Below, in pieces: positions 33,513-42,225 of a DNA stretch of 64,000 nucleotides. The notes below the pieces were generated by a model. That model saw nothing but the letters and a program-made list of their open reading frames with translations. It was not told where the DNA came from and did no database searches. The stretch's first letter is position 1. Each line of letters starts with the position of its first letter. The stretch comes from VBDM01 sp049802235 (GTDB lineage Bacteria > Pseudomonadota > Gammaproteobacteria > Burkholderiales > SG8-39), in NCBI GenBank assembly GCA_049802235.1, contig JBARMB010000088.1, positions 4,802 to 68,801 on the forward strand, given 5' to 3'. Both the position numbers and the translations under genes were made by a program.

Positions 33513-36269
33513 ATGCCTGAACCTGTCGTGAAAAGTGGGAAATGGGGGATGTCCCGTGGTTTTCTTGCTGTTTTCATGCTGCTGTTCGCGGTGAATACAG
33601 CGCAGGCTGCGGTGGGGTTTCGTGCGGCGGCCTTTGCCAGGCAAACCTCCAATGTTTCCGGCGGCACCATTACCGTGAACAAACCGGCCGGTACGGTGAG
33701 CGGGGATGTGATGCTGGCCTCAGTCGCCGTGGTGACGAATACCTCTACGGTGGCCACACCGGCCGGTTGGACGCTGGTGCAAAGCATGAATCAGACGGGT
33801 ACGAATCCAAGCCGGCTTTACACCTTCTACAAGGTTGCTGGTGGCAGCGAGCCGGCCACTTATGCCTGGACGTTTACAGGTTCGAATGTCGGTGCGGTGG
33901 CGGCAATTTCCAGCTACACCGGTGTGGACACTACTGCGCCGATCGATGCATCGGCAGGCCAGCTCACGCCCAGCTCGACCACGCATACCGCACTCTCGGT
34001 GACCACGACGGTGGCGGGGGACATGCTGGTGACGGTGCACGAATATGCCAGCTCCAGAAACTGGACACCGCCGGGCGGCATGACGGAAGCGGTGGACAGT
34101 TTTTCCCGCGGGTCAGGAGGCACTTCCGGGGTTTCCATGGAGATGAACTACGAGTCGCGGCCTGCCACTGGCGCGACCGGAACGCGCACCGCGACGGCGT
34201 CAGCGAGTGCGGATCGGGGCGCGACACAGGCCATCGCACTTAAAGCATTGGTCGTCGTGACAAACCCGGGCGATTTCAATGTCTATGACACCAGCACCGC
34301 ACCCGCTTCCGCGCTTGATGGAGTCATCCAGACCAAGGTCGCCGCGCAGGCCTTTAGCCTGGATATTGCCGCACTCAATGTCGCCAAAAATGCCTTGCTG
34401 ACAACCTATACCCAGACGGTCAAGGTCGAGTTACTCGATGCGAGTTCAGGTGGCGTGCTGGATGCCAATAATTGCAATGCCGGCTGGGGGGTAATGCCGA
34501 CCGTCATACCCAATCAGACTTTCACCGGCAGCACTGCGGGTGCTGGCAACGATCTGACCGTTACCGGCAGTGCCGGTCGCCACAGAGTTTCAAATATCGT
34601 GGAAAACAACACTTGGCGCAATGTGGCCGTGCGCGTCAGCTATCCGGCAACTGGAGCGGCGACTTCGATTGGTTGCTCGACCGATCACTTCGCCATTCGC
34701 CCGGCCAGTTTTACCGGGTTGACGGTGCGAGATGCCGATTGGCAGACGGCAGGCACGGCCCGCGTTCTGAACACTATCGATATCAATACAGGTGGCTACG
34801 TACACAAGGCCGGGCGTCCGTTCAGGATCGATGCCTTCGTGCAGAATGCCGCCGGAACCGGCATTGCTTACAGCAATACTGCCGGCAGCTACTTCGGCTT
34901 GCCGCAGGCAACGCCGATTACCTGCCTGTTGCCGTCAGCATGCACGCTAGGCACTCTGAACGAGCTGGGTGCAGCCACCGCGTGGACTGCCGGTGCGTCC
35001 ACGGGCAGTTTTTTCACAACGACAGCAACCTATGACGACGCGGGCAGTTTTACCATGCAGCTCGTCGATTCGACTTTTGCCGCAGTCGATGCTTCCGATG
35101 GCACGCCGGCGAATTGTACGGGTCAGTATGTCTGCTCATCCACTACGCCAAGCGTGGGGCGCTTCGTGCCGGATTCTTTTGAACTGGTGGATGCCTCGGC
35201 CACTGATCCCCTGGTGGATCTCGCGGTGGACACGTGGCTACCCCTTGCAGCGGCACAGTTTCGCACCTTTGGCCTCGCCGACGCCAGCTGCAATGCCGCC
35301 GCGCCGGCCCCGTTGCGGGCGTTTACCTATATCGGACAGCCTTTCGGCTACGTCAGCGTACCGCAGGTCACATTCAAGGCGATGGATGCCAATGGCAGTC
35401 CGATGGGTAACTATAGCTCCCCGCTGATGAGGCTGACGACCAGCGGAATCGCGCAAACCTATACGGCAGCGAGCGGCACGTTGACCGGCACGCCGGGAAC
35501 CCCGACGCTGCCACTGAATGGCAAATACACAGACGGCAGCGGTAGCCCTATCGTTCTGACGATAGTGGCGAGTGCCACCGACACGCTGACGTTCACGCGC
35601 AGTACGACTACGCCTGCGGCGCCCTTCAATGCGAACATAAGCCTGACGATCACTGCGCAGGATAGCAGCGAGAATGGAACGATCGGCAATGGCGTTATCA
35701 CGGGGACTGTGACCTTGAGTTCCATCGGCTTTGATTCGGGAAACGAGATGCGCTTCGGCCGGCTGTTCGTTCCCAATACCTATGGAACCGAAAAGCTCAA
35801 CCTGACGATACCGATCGAGGCTCAGTACTGGACCGGGTCGATCTGGGCGAGAAACACGTTCGACAACTGCACCTCGGTCAACCTCGCCAACAGCGCCCAG
35901 CTCGCCAACAAGACGGGCGCGCTGAGCGGATCGACATTCGGTCCTCCCGCGGTGTACTTCGGAACACCCGCTACGACGACGGCTACCATGGCGCAGGGGC
36001 TGCTCACCCTCACTCTGGCCAAACCGAATCCAATCGCGATCGGGTACGTGGATCTCGGGCTGAATCTGGGATCTGCAGCAGGGTCGGCACAGGTCTCGTG
36101 CCCGCCGGCCTGGGTCGCGCCATCGCCGGCCTCGGTGAGCGGGCTGAATCCGAGTCTCGCACATTTGAGAGGTCAATGGTGCAGCGCGAACTATGATCGA
36201 GATCCTTCGGCGCGCCTCACGCTCGGCGTCTCGCGTAACAAATTCATTTTCAATCGCGAGAATTATTGA
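33513..36269 (+). CDS. mshQ: MSHA tip/adhesin protein MshQ (DUF6701-type)
   Basis: A 918-residue exported protein. A signal peptide ends near residue 33 (ALLFAVNTAQA-like, then AVGF). Residues about 34-245 form a beta-sandwich domain with the pattern GDVMLASVAVVTN, TPAGWTLV and YTFYKVAGGSEPATYAWTF. From about residue 265 onwards (DFNVYDTS, CSTDHFAIRPASFTG) the sequence fits the DUF6701/MshQ region, ending in the typical short Cys-rich C-terminus (CPPAW, QWCSANYDRDPSARLTLG). By analogy with Vibrio MshQ, it would sit at the pilus tip and aid attachment. The first two-thirds seem less GC-rich than the rest of the locus. Confidence 0.85.
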   Translation: MPEPVVKSGKWGMSRGFLAVFMLLFAVNTAQAAVGFRAAAFARQTSNVSGGTITVNKPAGTVSGDVMLASVAVVTNTSTVATPAGWTLVQSMNQTGTNPSRLYTFYKVAGGSEPATYAWTFTGSNVGAVAAISSYTGVDTTAPIDASAGQLTPSSTTHTALSVTTTVAGDMLVTVHEYASSRNWTPPGGMTEAVDSFSRGSGGTSGVSMEMNYESRPATGATGTRTATASASADRGATQAIALKALVVVTNPGDFNVYDTSTAPASALDGVIQTKVAAQAFSLDIAALNVAKNALLTTYTQTVKVELLDASSGGVLDANNCNAGWGVMPTVIPNQTFTGSTAGAGNDLTVTGSAGRHRVSNIVENNTWRNVAVRVSYPATGAATSIGCSTDHFAIRPASFTGLTVRDADWQTAGTARVLNTIDINTGGYVHKAGRPFRIDAFVQNAAGTGIAYSNTAGSYFGLPQATPITCLLPSACTLGTLNELGAATAWTAGASTGSFFTTTATYDDAGSFTMQLVDSTFAAVDASDGTPANCTGQYVCSSTTPSVGRFVPDSFELVDASATDPLVDLAVDTWLPLAAAQFRTFGLADASCNAAAPAPLRAFTYIGQPFGYVSVPQVTFKAMDANGSPMGNYSSPLMRLTTSGIAQTYTAASGTLTGTPGTPTLPLNGKYTDGSGSPIVLTIVASATDTLTFTRSTTTPAAPFNANISLTITAQDSSENGTIGNGVITGTVTLSSIGFDSGNEMRFGRLFVPNTYGTEKLNLTIPIEAQYWTGSIWARNTFDNCTSVNLANSAQLANKTGALSGSTFGPPAVYFGTPATTTATMAQGLLTLTLAKPNPIAIGYVDLGLNLGSAAGSAQVSCPPAWVAPSPASVSGLNPSLAHLRGQWCSANYDRDPSARLTLGVSRNKFIFNRENY

Positions 36270-36649
36270 TGGTCCGGGCTGAATTCAAATCTGAAGCCCC
36301 GGCCCGCTCGCACTGAGCTCGCAGCAGTGCTGCCGCGCCGAAGCGCGCGGCAGCGAGTGGGTCATCTCAAGAGCCAGCAACGCAGGTCATCGCACGCCCC
36401 CGCTGCGCAAGCGGAGGGTTTCCCTGCGTCACCCCTTGGCGCCTGATCGATCATGGCGCGGTCTTTGCTCGCTATTGGAGACGTGTGGAGAGTCTGTTGA
36501 TTCATTGGAATATTTAGCCGAAAGCAAGGAATAACAGGACGTCATTTATGGCTAGCAACGGCGATCACGGGTCGTTTTTATAAAATCCATTGACAACAAT
36601 GGGTTAGTAAATTATCTTAACAACAATTACGAAGAAGAGGAATGGCGGG
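36270..36649. other. Gap between structural and biogenesis halves of the MSHA locus
   Basis: A 380-bp gap with no gene visible. GCTGCCGCGC (36329-36338) pairs with GCGCGGCAGC (36345-36354), a 10-bp perfect stem that may end mshQ transcription, although it lacks a T-run. After that the DNA becomes AT-rich and carries the promoter annotated separately. No other conserved feature seen. Confidence 0.5.
36590..36618 (+). promoter_or_regulatory. Sigma70-like promoter for mshI-mshN
   Basis: Perfect -35 TTGACA (36590-36595), 17-bp spacer, -10 TATCTT (36613-36618; four of six consensus bases). Predicted start near 36625 gives a 25-nt leader before the mshI GTG at 36650. It sits in the only AT-rich stretch of the gap, and would drive the second half of the MSHA locus as an independent unit. 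Confidence 0.7.
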
Positions 36650-37756
36650 GTGCGGAATTTCCTCAAATCCTGGAAGAACGCGGGTGGCTGCACGGTTGTC
36701 GTCAGCGACGACAACGGCTCGCGCTTCGCCATTGCACGGCCTGCCACGGCAGGAAAACCCAAGGTGGTCTCCTACGGGGAGGAACATGTCGGCGGGGAGG
36801 CGAAATCTCTCGCCGCGGCGCTCAAGGGATTTCGCCTTCGCGGAACCAGCAACGGCGCGACGCTGCTTGGCGCAGGCGAATACCAGTTTCTCGTGGTCGA
36901 CGCTCCCGATGTCCCGGAAGCGGAACTGAAGTCCGCGATGAAATGGCGTCTCAAGGATATTGTCGGCTTTCCGGTGGAGGAAGCCGTATTCGATCTGCTG
37001 GCCATTCCCGGCCCCGACGGCGCCGCCTTCCGGACGCGTTCAATGTTTGCGGTGGTGTCGCGAAGCGAGACCCTGAAGCGCAGGGTGGCGAAATTCGACG
37101 AGGCGCGTTTTCCTTTGTCGGTGATCGACGTGCCGGAGACGGCGCAACGCAATATTGCGGCGCTCTACGAGGAAGAAGGCCGCGGGATCGTCTGGCTGTA
37201 TTTCGACGAGTCCGGCGGCCTGATGACGATCAGCTTCAACGGCGAGCTGTACCATGCACGCCGCTTGCGACGAAGCAGCGAGAATGTTCTCAGCCGGAAC
37301 GTGGTGCCGGATCGCCGCGGCAGCGGCACAAGGGCCGAGCCGATCGAGATCTCTTCCGCGAATGAGAATGTTCTCGACCGGAACGTGGTGCCGGATCGCC
37401 GTCGCAGCGGCATCAGGGATGGACCGATCGAGATTGCTTCCACGGGCGTCGCCGATGGCGACGGTGAGAGCCCCGAAGAAATTTTCAACCGCCTTCTCCT
37501 CGAGGTCCAGCGCACGCTCGATAATTTCGAGCGGCAGTTCAGCTTCATACCGCTGACGAAAATCATGGTGGGTCCGGAGCCGGAGGATACCGGGCTGGCC
37601 GCCTTTCTTCGCCAGAATCTTTCCGTGCCCGTCGAGGAGGTTGCCCTCGAAAATGTTCTCGATTTTCCCGCCGGCGCGGTGCCCGGGAAGCGCGACCAGT
37701 GGCGTTTCTTCCACCTGTTCGGATGCGCGCTCAGAAACGCAGCGGCAACGCCGTGA
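36650..37756 (+). CDS. mshI: MSHA biogenesis protein MshI (PilM-like)
   Basis: A 368-residue cytosolic actin-like fold protein by analogy with PilM, expected to link to the PilN-like partner. It starts at GTG 36650 with AGAGGA upstream. A clear oddity: residues about 211-265 contain an in-frame tandem duplication with an 84-bp period. Each 28-residue copy includes ENVL(S/D)RNVVPDRR and PIEI. The repeat begins at 37280 and again at 37364. It sits in a surface-like linker between the two halves of the fold, so the protein may tolerate it. GTGA junction with the next gene. Confidence 0.82.
   Translation: MRNFLKSWKNAGGCTVVVSDDNGSRFAIARPATAGKPKVVSYGEEHVGGEAKSLAAALKGFRLRGTSNGATLLGAGEYQFLVVDAPDVPEAELKSAMKWRLKDIVGFPVEEAVFDLLAIPGPDGAAFRTRSMFAVVSRSETLKRRVAKFDEARFPLSVIDVPETAQRNIAALYEEEGRGIVWLYFDESGGLMTISFNGELYHARRLRRSSENVLSRNVVPDRRGSGTRAEPIEISSANENVLDRNVVPDRRRSGIRDGPIEIASTGVADGDGESPEEIFNRLLLEVQRTLDNFERQFSFIPLTKIMVGPEPEDTGLAAFLRQNLSVPVEEVALENVLDFPAGAVPGKRDQWRFFHLFGCALRNAAATP
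37280..37444 (+). repeat. 84-bp in-frame tandem repeat inside mshI
   Basis: Two copies with an 84-bp period: 37280-37363 and 37364 to about 37444. Both start GAGAATGTTCT and share GGAACGTGGTGCCGGATCGCC. The copies have diverged at several positions (for example CAGCCG versus CGACCG), so the duplication is not recent. The frame is preserved (28 codons). Slipped-strand gain or loss would keep the gene in frame. Confidence 0.9.
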
Positions 37757-38451
37757 GTCAGCAGATCAATCTGTTCAGTCCGTCGCTCCGGCCCCTGCGC
37801 CGGCCTCTGACCGCGTCCCGGCTGGCGCTGGCGCTGGGTGTCTTCGCTCTCGCAATGCTCGGCTATGGCTCATATACGGGTTATCAAACGCGGCAAGATG
37901 AGCTCGTGCTGGATCAGGGTAGTGCACGCCTGAAGGAGATCCAGGACCAGGCATTGCAACTCGGGAGGACTTCCGTCCAGGCGAAGAGCCAGGCGCTGGA
38001 GCAAGCGATCGTGCAGGCGGAGTCGGAGCTCAGGCTGCGTCAGGCGCTGCTGGAACGGCTGAAGGGCGGCGGCCTGGGCAATACCAGGGGATTTTCCGAT
38101 TATATGATCGCCCTCGCGCGCCAGCGGACCGAAGGGGTCTGGATTACGGGTCTCGCGGTCACGGCGGGCGGCGGCGAATTCACGATCCGGGGCGGCGTGT
38201 CGCGTCCGGAAATTCTGCCGGCGTACATCCGGCGGCTCAACCGCGAAGAAGTGCTGCGAGGCAGACAGATCGGCGATCTTCGAATGCAGAGAAAGGAAGT
38301 GGAGATTCGCGCGCCGCGGTCGGCTGCGGGGTCGGGAGCAGCGGCGGCAAACTCGACCGGCCAGCCGCCGGGACGCGGGGCGCCCGCGCAGCGGTGGCGC
38401 TTTGTGGAATTCTCGCTCGGCAGCGCGACACGCAGTCAGCCCGGGGGATGA
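37753..38451 (+). CDS. PilN-like MSHA assembly protein (MshI2-type)
   Basis: A 232-residue bitopic inner-membrane protein. It starts SQQINLFSPSLRPLRRPLTASR, the PilN-like cytoplasmic N-terminus for binding the PilM-like MshI, then a single membrane helix (about residues 24-42, LALALGVFALAMLGYG), a coiled coil (about 45-110) and a small alpha/beta periplasmic domain (GVWITGLAVTAGGGEFTIRG). GTG start overlaps the mshI stop (GTGA). It belongs to the alignment complex. Called MshI2 in some genomes; I leave the symbol empty. Confidence 0.82.
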   Translation: MSQQINLFSPSLRPLRRPLTASRLALALGVFALAMLGYGSYTGYQTRQDELVLDQGSARLKEIQDQALQLGRTSVQAKSQALEQAIVQAESELRLRQALLERLKGGGLGNTRGFSDYMIALARQRTEGVWITGLAVTAGGGEFTIRGGVSRPEILPAYIRRLNREEVLRGRQIGDLRMQRKEVEIRAPRSAAGSGAAAANSTGQPPGRGAPAQRWRFVEFSLGSATRSQPGG

Positions 38452-39164
38452 CCGCTATGCGACGCTACTGGCAAGTGATCCGGGAACGCTTCGACAAGCT
38501 CAACACGAGGGAGCAGATACTGGTATCGCTCGCGTGCGCAGCGCTGCTGTACGTGATGATCGACACGCTGTTCATCGCGCCGACGGCGGCGAAGCACAAA
38601 CAAACTCTGCAGCAAATCGCCCAGACGCGGCAGGTAACCGAATCGTTATCAGCCCAACTCAGAGATCTTGCGTTGCAGCGGAGTCAGGATCCCGACGTCG
38701 AGAACCGGCGTCGCCTGGAGGAAATGCGAAGTGAGCTGTCGCGGGCGCAAAACGCGATCAAAGAGCAATCAGCATTGCTGGTCGCGGCCGACCAGATGTC
38801 GGGCATCCTGGAGCGCCTGCTGGCGAATCACCCGCGCCTCGATCTGGTCGATCTCAATACGCTTCCACGCAGCGTCATCGACCTTGGGCTATCGAGCAAG
38901 CCGGACGCCGGCGGCCGCCCGCCGGGCCCGGCCGCCTCGGCGCAGGCCGGGACCGAAGCGCCGCGGGGCATCTACCGCTACGGGCTGGAACTGTCTGTCC
39001 GGGGCGGTTATCTGGACCTCTTGGGCTATCTCCGGGATATCGAGGCGCTCCCCGGGAAGATATATTGGGAGCGCATGGAGCTCGCAGTGACGGATTTTCC
39101 GAGCGCGACGCTGAAGCTCACGCTTTACACCATCAGTTTTGACCGCGCCTGGATGAAAGTATGA
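38448..39164 (+). CDS. mshJ: MSHA biogenesis protein MshJ (PilO/GspM-like)
   Basis: A 238-residue bitopic inner-membrane protein: short cytoplasmic start (MTAMRRYWQVIRERFDKLNTREQ), one membrane helix (about residues 24-43), a long coiled coil (about 48-115), then a ferredoxin-like periplasmic domain (YRYGLELSVRGGYLDLLGYL). By analogy with PilO it pairs with the PilN-like protein. ATG 38448 overlaps the previous stop (ATGA); a second ATG at 38457 is also possible. ATGA-type overlap with mshK as well. Confidence 0.82.
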   Translation: MTAMRRYWQVIRERFDKLNTREQILVSLACAALLYVMIDTLFIAPTAAKHKQTLQQIAQTRQVTESLSAQLRDLALQRSQDPDVENRRRLEEMRSELSRAQNAIKEQSALLVAADQMSGILERLLANHPRLDLVDLNTLPRSVIDLGLSSKPDAGGRPPGPAASAQAGTEAPRGIYRYGLELSVRGGYLDLLGYLRDIEALPGKIYWERMELAVTDFPSATLKLTLYTISFDRAWMKV

Positions 39165-39556
39165 GAGATCGGACGGCAGCGGCCATGATGGGCCTGATCT
39201 TCCTCTCGGTTGCGATGCCCTCGGGCGCCCAAGCGCTGACCGATCCGACCCGGCCGCCGACGGCGACCGGCGCGCCCGTCGCCGACGCGGAGACCGGCGC
39301 GTCCGGCCCGGTCCTGCAGTCGATCCTGCTCTCGCCGCTCAGGAAGCTGGCGCTGATTGACGGACACATGGTCAGGGTCGGGGACCGCGTCGGCAACGCA
39401 CGGGTCGTCGCCATCGATTTTGACTCGGTTAAACTACGTCGCGGCGACAGCATTTCAGTGATGAAGCTGCTTCCGGACGTGCGGAAGAAAAGGCCGGAAT
39501 CGACGCTGATGCCGTCCACCGAGCTACGACCACGTTCAGGGGATGATTCGCGATGA
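39161..39556 (+). CDS. mshK: MSHA biogenesis protein MshK (PilP/GspC-like)
   Basis: A 131-residue exported protein with a signal peptide (about residues 1-25, ending AQA) and the short motif TDPTRPP. LQSILLSPLRKLALIDGHMVRVGDRVG is the HR-domain-like segment that contacts the secretin in PilP/GspC relatives. The C-terminal basic part (LLPDVRKKRPEST) is typical. 4-bp overlap with both neighbours. It should connect the inner-membrane complex to MshL. Confidence 0.83.
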   Translation: MRDRTAAAMMGLIFLSVAMPSGAQALTDPTRPPTATGAPVADAETGASGPVLQSILLSPLRKLALIDGHMVRVGDRVGNARVVAIDFDSVKLRRGDSISVMKLLPDVRKKRPESTLMPSTELRPRSGDDSR

Positions 39557-41331
39557 TACGCGCCCGGATTGCTTTGGCTGCCGTGTGGATTGCCGTACTG
39601 GTCGCCGGCTGCGGAGGTTCGCCGGCCAAGCCGACGAAGATCGACGAGACTATCGCGGCCGAGCTCGGCAAAGCCGCCGCTCAGCAACCCCGCACGCTTG
39701 AAAACGCCCAGGTTCAGGAAGCGCTCCTGCCGCCGCTCAAGGCGGAGCGGCCCGGCGTCGCTGCCGGAGATATCGAGCCGCGGTTCGATATCTCCGTGAA
39801 CAGCGCGCCGGCCGCGCAGGTCTTCATGTCCATTGTGTCCGGCACCCGTTACAGCATGCTCCTGCATCCCGACGTGGGCGGACGCGTAACGGTGATGCTG
39901 AAAGACACGACGGTGCGGGAAGCGCTTGAGGTGCTCAGGGAGCTCTACGGCTACGAGTACCGAATCGAGGGCACGCGAATTTTCGTCCAGCCTGCCTCGA
40001 TCCAGACCCGCGTGTTCCGCGTGAATTACATGGTCGCGCAGCGGCTCGGGCGCAGCGATATCCGGGTCACTTCGGGTTCGGTTGCCGACGCGCCCGGCGT
40101 GACCGGCCCCGCCGGCCTTACAAGCCCGGCATTTACCCCGGCCCCCGGCACCAGTGGGGCGGCGCCGGTTCCGCCATCCATTCCTCCACAAGACAGCAGC
40201 CGGATTCAGACTTCCATCCACAGCGATTTCTGGGGAGATCTGCAGGAGACACTTACCCAGATCGTGGGCAAGGAAGGCGGGCGGAGCGTCGTGGTCAATC
40301 CCCAGGCCGGTGTCGTTGTGGTCCGCGCGATGCCGGGGGAACTGCGGCAGGTAAAGAACTATCTGCGGGAAATCCGGCTTTCGGTCGACCGCCAGGTCAT
40401 GCTCGAGGCCAAGATCGTAGAGGTCACGTTGTCCCAGCAGTTCCAGTCGGGAGTCAACTGGGCGCTCTTTTCCAGTTCAGGTCGTTCGTCCGCGGCGCTG
40501 ATCAACCCGGGCGTGTCGCTGAGCACGACGGGAACGCAGACGACGCCATCGCTCACGATCAACTCTCAGCCCGGCGCGGCCGCCGCTGCGGCCGCCGCAA
40601 GCGCCGGGACCCTGATCGCGGGCGTTCCCGGCGGCGCGCTGCTGGGCCTTGCGTTCCAGACCCCGAATTTTGCCGCGTTGCTCCAGTTTCTGGAGTCACA
40701 GGGCACGGTACAGGTGCTCTCGAGCCCGAGGATCGCAACCGTGAACAACCAGAAAGCGGTGCTAAAAGTGGGTACCGACGAGTTTTTCATCACCGGCATT
40801 GCGGGCGGATCGACCACGTCCGGGACCCTCACGGGAGCGACAACGACATTTCCGACGCTGACGCTGCGGCCGTTCTTTACCGGCGTCGCGCTCGACATCA
40901 CGCCGCAGATCGATAGCGAATCGGTCCTGATCATTCACGTCCATCCGTCGGTCAGCAATGTGCAGCAGGACGACAAGAACGTGAATCTCGGCGCCGCCTT
41001 CGGGGGACAGATCACTCTCCCGCTCGCGCGCAGCACCGTCAGCGAAACCGACAGTGTCGTCCGGGTCCGTGACGGAAATATCGTCGCCATCGGCGGCCTG
41101 ATGAAGCTCGACATGGCGGACAACCGGTCAGGGCTTCCGGGCCTCAAGGACGAACCCGGTATCGGCGGTCTGTTCCGCAGCGATATCAGGACGCTGGTGA
41201 AAAAGGAACTCGTCATACTCATCAAGCCGACCGTGATCCAGTCCGATAATGACTGGGCGGACGACGTACGCGAATCGCGCGATCGCATCCTCAACATGGG
41301 GGGCTCGGCGGCGCCGTCGAGCCAGAGATGA
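39553..41331 (+). CDS. mshL: MSHA secretin MshL
   Basis: A 592-residue outer-membrane secretin. An N-terminal lipobox (LVAGC at about residues 16-20) suggests a lipoprotein. Periplasmic N domains span about 70-250 (secretin_N-type FDISVNSAPAAQVFMSIVSG, RVTVMLKDTTVREALEVL). The secretin core has the VQVLSSPRIATVNNQKAVLKVGT motif and PLARSTVSETDSVVRVRDGNIVAIGGL near the C-terminus. It forms the channel through which the pilus exits. Internally it carries Ala-rich and Thr/Ser-rich stretches typical of linkers. Overlaps mshK by 4 bp. Confidence 0.92.
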   Translation: MIRARIALAAVWIAVLVAGCGGSPAKPTKIDETIAAELGKAAAQQPRTLENAQVQEALLPPLKAERPGVAAGDIEPRFDISVNSAPAAQVFMSIVSGTRYSMLLHPDVGGRVTVMLKDTTVREALEVLRELYGYEYRIEGTRIFVQPASIQTRVFRVNYMVAQRLGRSDIRVTSGSVADAPGVTGPAGLTSPAFTPAPGTSGAAPVPPSIPPQDSSRIQTSIHSDFWGDLQETLTQIVGKEGGRSVVVNPQAGVVVVRAMPGELRQVKNYLREIRLSVDRQVMLEAKIVEVTLSQQFQSGVNWALFSSSGRSSAALINPGVSLSTTGTQTTPSLTINSQPGAAAAAAAASAGTLIAGVPGGALLGLAFQTPNFAALLQFLESQGTVQVLSSPRIATVNNQKAVLKVGTDEFFITGIAGGSTTSGTLTGATTTFPTLTLRPFFTGVALDITPQIDSESVLIIHVHPSVSNVQQDDKNVNLGAAFGGQITLPLARSTVSETDSVVRVRDGNIVAIGGLMKLDMADNRSGLPGLKDEPGIGGLFRSDIRTLVKKELVILIKPTVIQSDNDWADDVRESRDRILNMGGSAAPSSQR

Positions 41332-41334
41332 TCG

Positions 41335-42225
41335 GTGGTCTATCTTCAGCATTTCGGCCTGCGCGAGCCGCCCTTCGGCATCACTCCCGACACCAGCTTC
41401 TTCTACGCCTGCGCGAGTATCCAGGAGGCGCTGAATACCCTGCTGGTCGCCGTTGCCAACGGCGAAGGTTTCATCAAGATCACCGGCGAGGTCGGCACGG
41501 GAAAAACGCTGCTATGCCGCAAGTTTCTCGCCACGCTCGATGACAACTGGGTATCGGCCTACATCCCCAATCCCAACCTGGAGCCGAAGACGCTGCTGCT
41601 CGCGCTCGCCGACGAACTGGGAACGAAGCTCGACAACGACCTGGACCAGCACCGCCTGATCAAGGCGCTCAACCTCGCGCTGCTCGATTTTGCGCGCCAG
41701 AAAAAACGCGTCGTCGTGTGCCTCGACGAAACCCAGGCAATGCCGCTGGATTCACTCGAAACGCTGCGGCTGCTCACCAATCTCGAGACCGAGAAGCGCA
41801 AGCTGGCGCAGGTGATCCTGTTCGGCCAGCCCGAGCTTGACGAGAAGCTGTCGCAGGATTCGATCCGGCAACTGCGCCAGCGCATCACGTTCCAGCACCA
41901 CATGGGCACGCTGACCCGGGACGAGACCGACCATTACCTCTCGCACCGTCTTGCAATCGCCGGCTATTCCGGCGACAGCGTATTTTCGCCCGCGGCGGTG
42001 AAGGTGATATACCGCGCCAGCCGCGGTGTGCCGCGGTTGATAAACATCCTCGCCAGCAAGGCATTGATGCTGGCCTATGGTGAAGGCGGGCGCAAAGTCA
42101 CCGCGCAGCACGCCCGCGATGCGATTTTCGACACGCCGGCATCGTTTCGTTTCCCGGCTGGCTGGCTGTGGCTCGCCCTTGCCTGCGTCGCCTTCTCGAG
42201 TATTGGCTGGATGGTGCTGCGGTGA
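41335..42225 (+). CDS. mshM: MSHA biogenesis protein MshM (ExeA-like AAA ATPase)
   Basis: A 296-residue ATPase. Walker A is GEVGTGKT, Walker B VVVCLDETQAM, and the Arg finger-like segment RITFQHHMG follows. A C-terminal membrane helix (about residues 273-293) anchors it. Relatives (ExeA, MshM) help assemble the secretin through peptidoglycan. GTG 41335 is in frame and starts VYLQHFGLREPPFG, the family N-terminus. The overlapping ATG at 41328 is in a different frame. GTGA overlap with mshN. Confidence 0.9.
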   Translation: MVYLQHFGLREPPFGITPDTSFFYACASIQEALNTLLVAVANGEGFIKITGEVGTGKTLLCRKFLATLDDNWVSAYIPNPNLEPKTLLLALADELGTKLDNDLDQHRLIKALNLALLDFARQKKRVVVCLDETQAMPLDSLETLRLLTNLETEKRKLAQVILFGQPELDEKLSQDSIRQLRQRITFQHHMGTLTRDETDHYLSHRLAIAGYSGDSVFSPAAVKVIYRASRGVPRLINILASKALMLAYGEGGRKVTAQHARDAIFDTPASFRFPAGWLWLALACVAFSSIGWMVLR

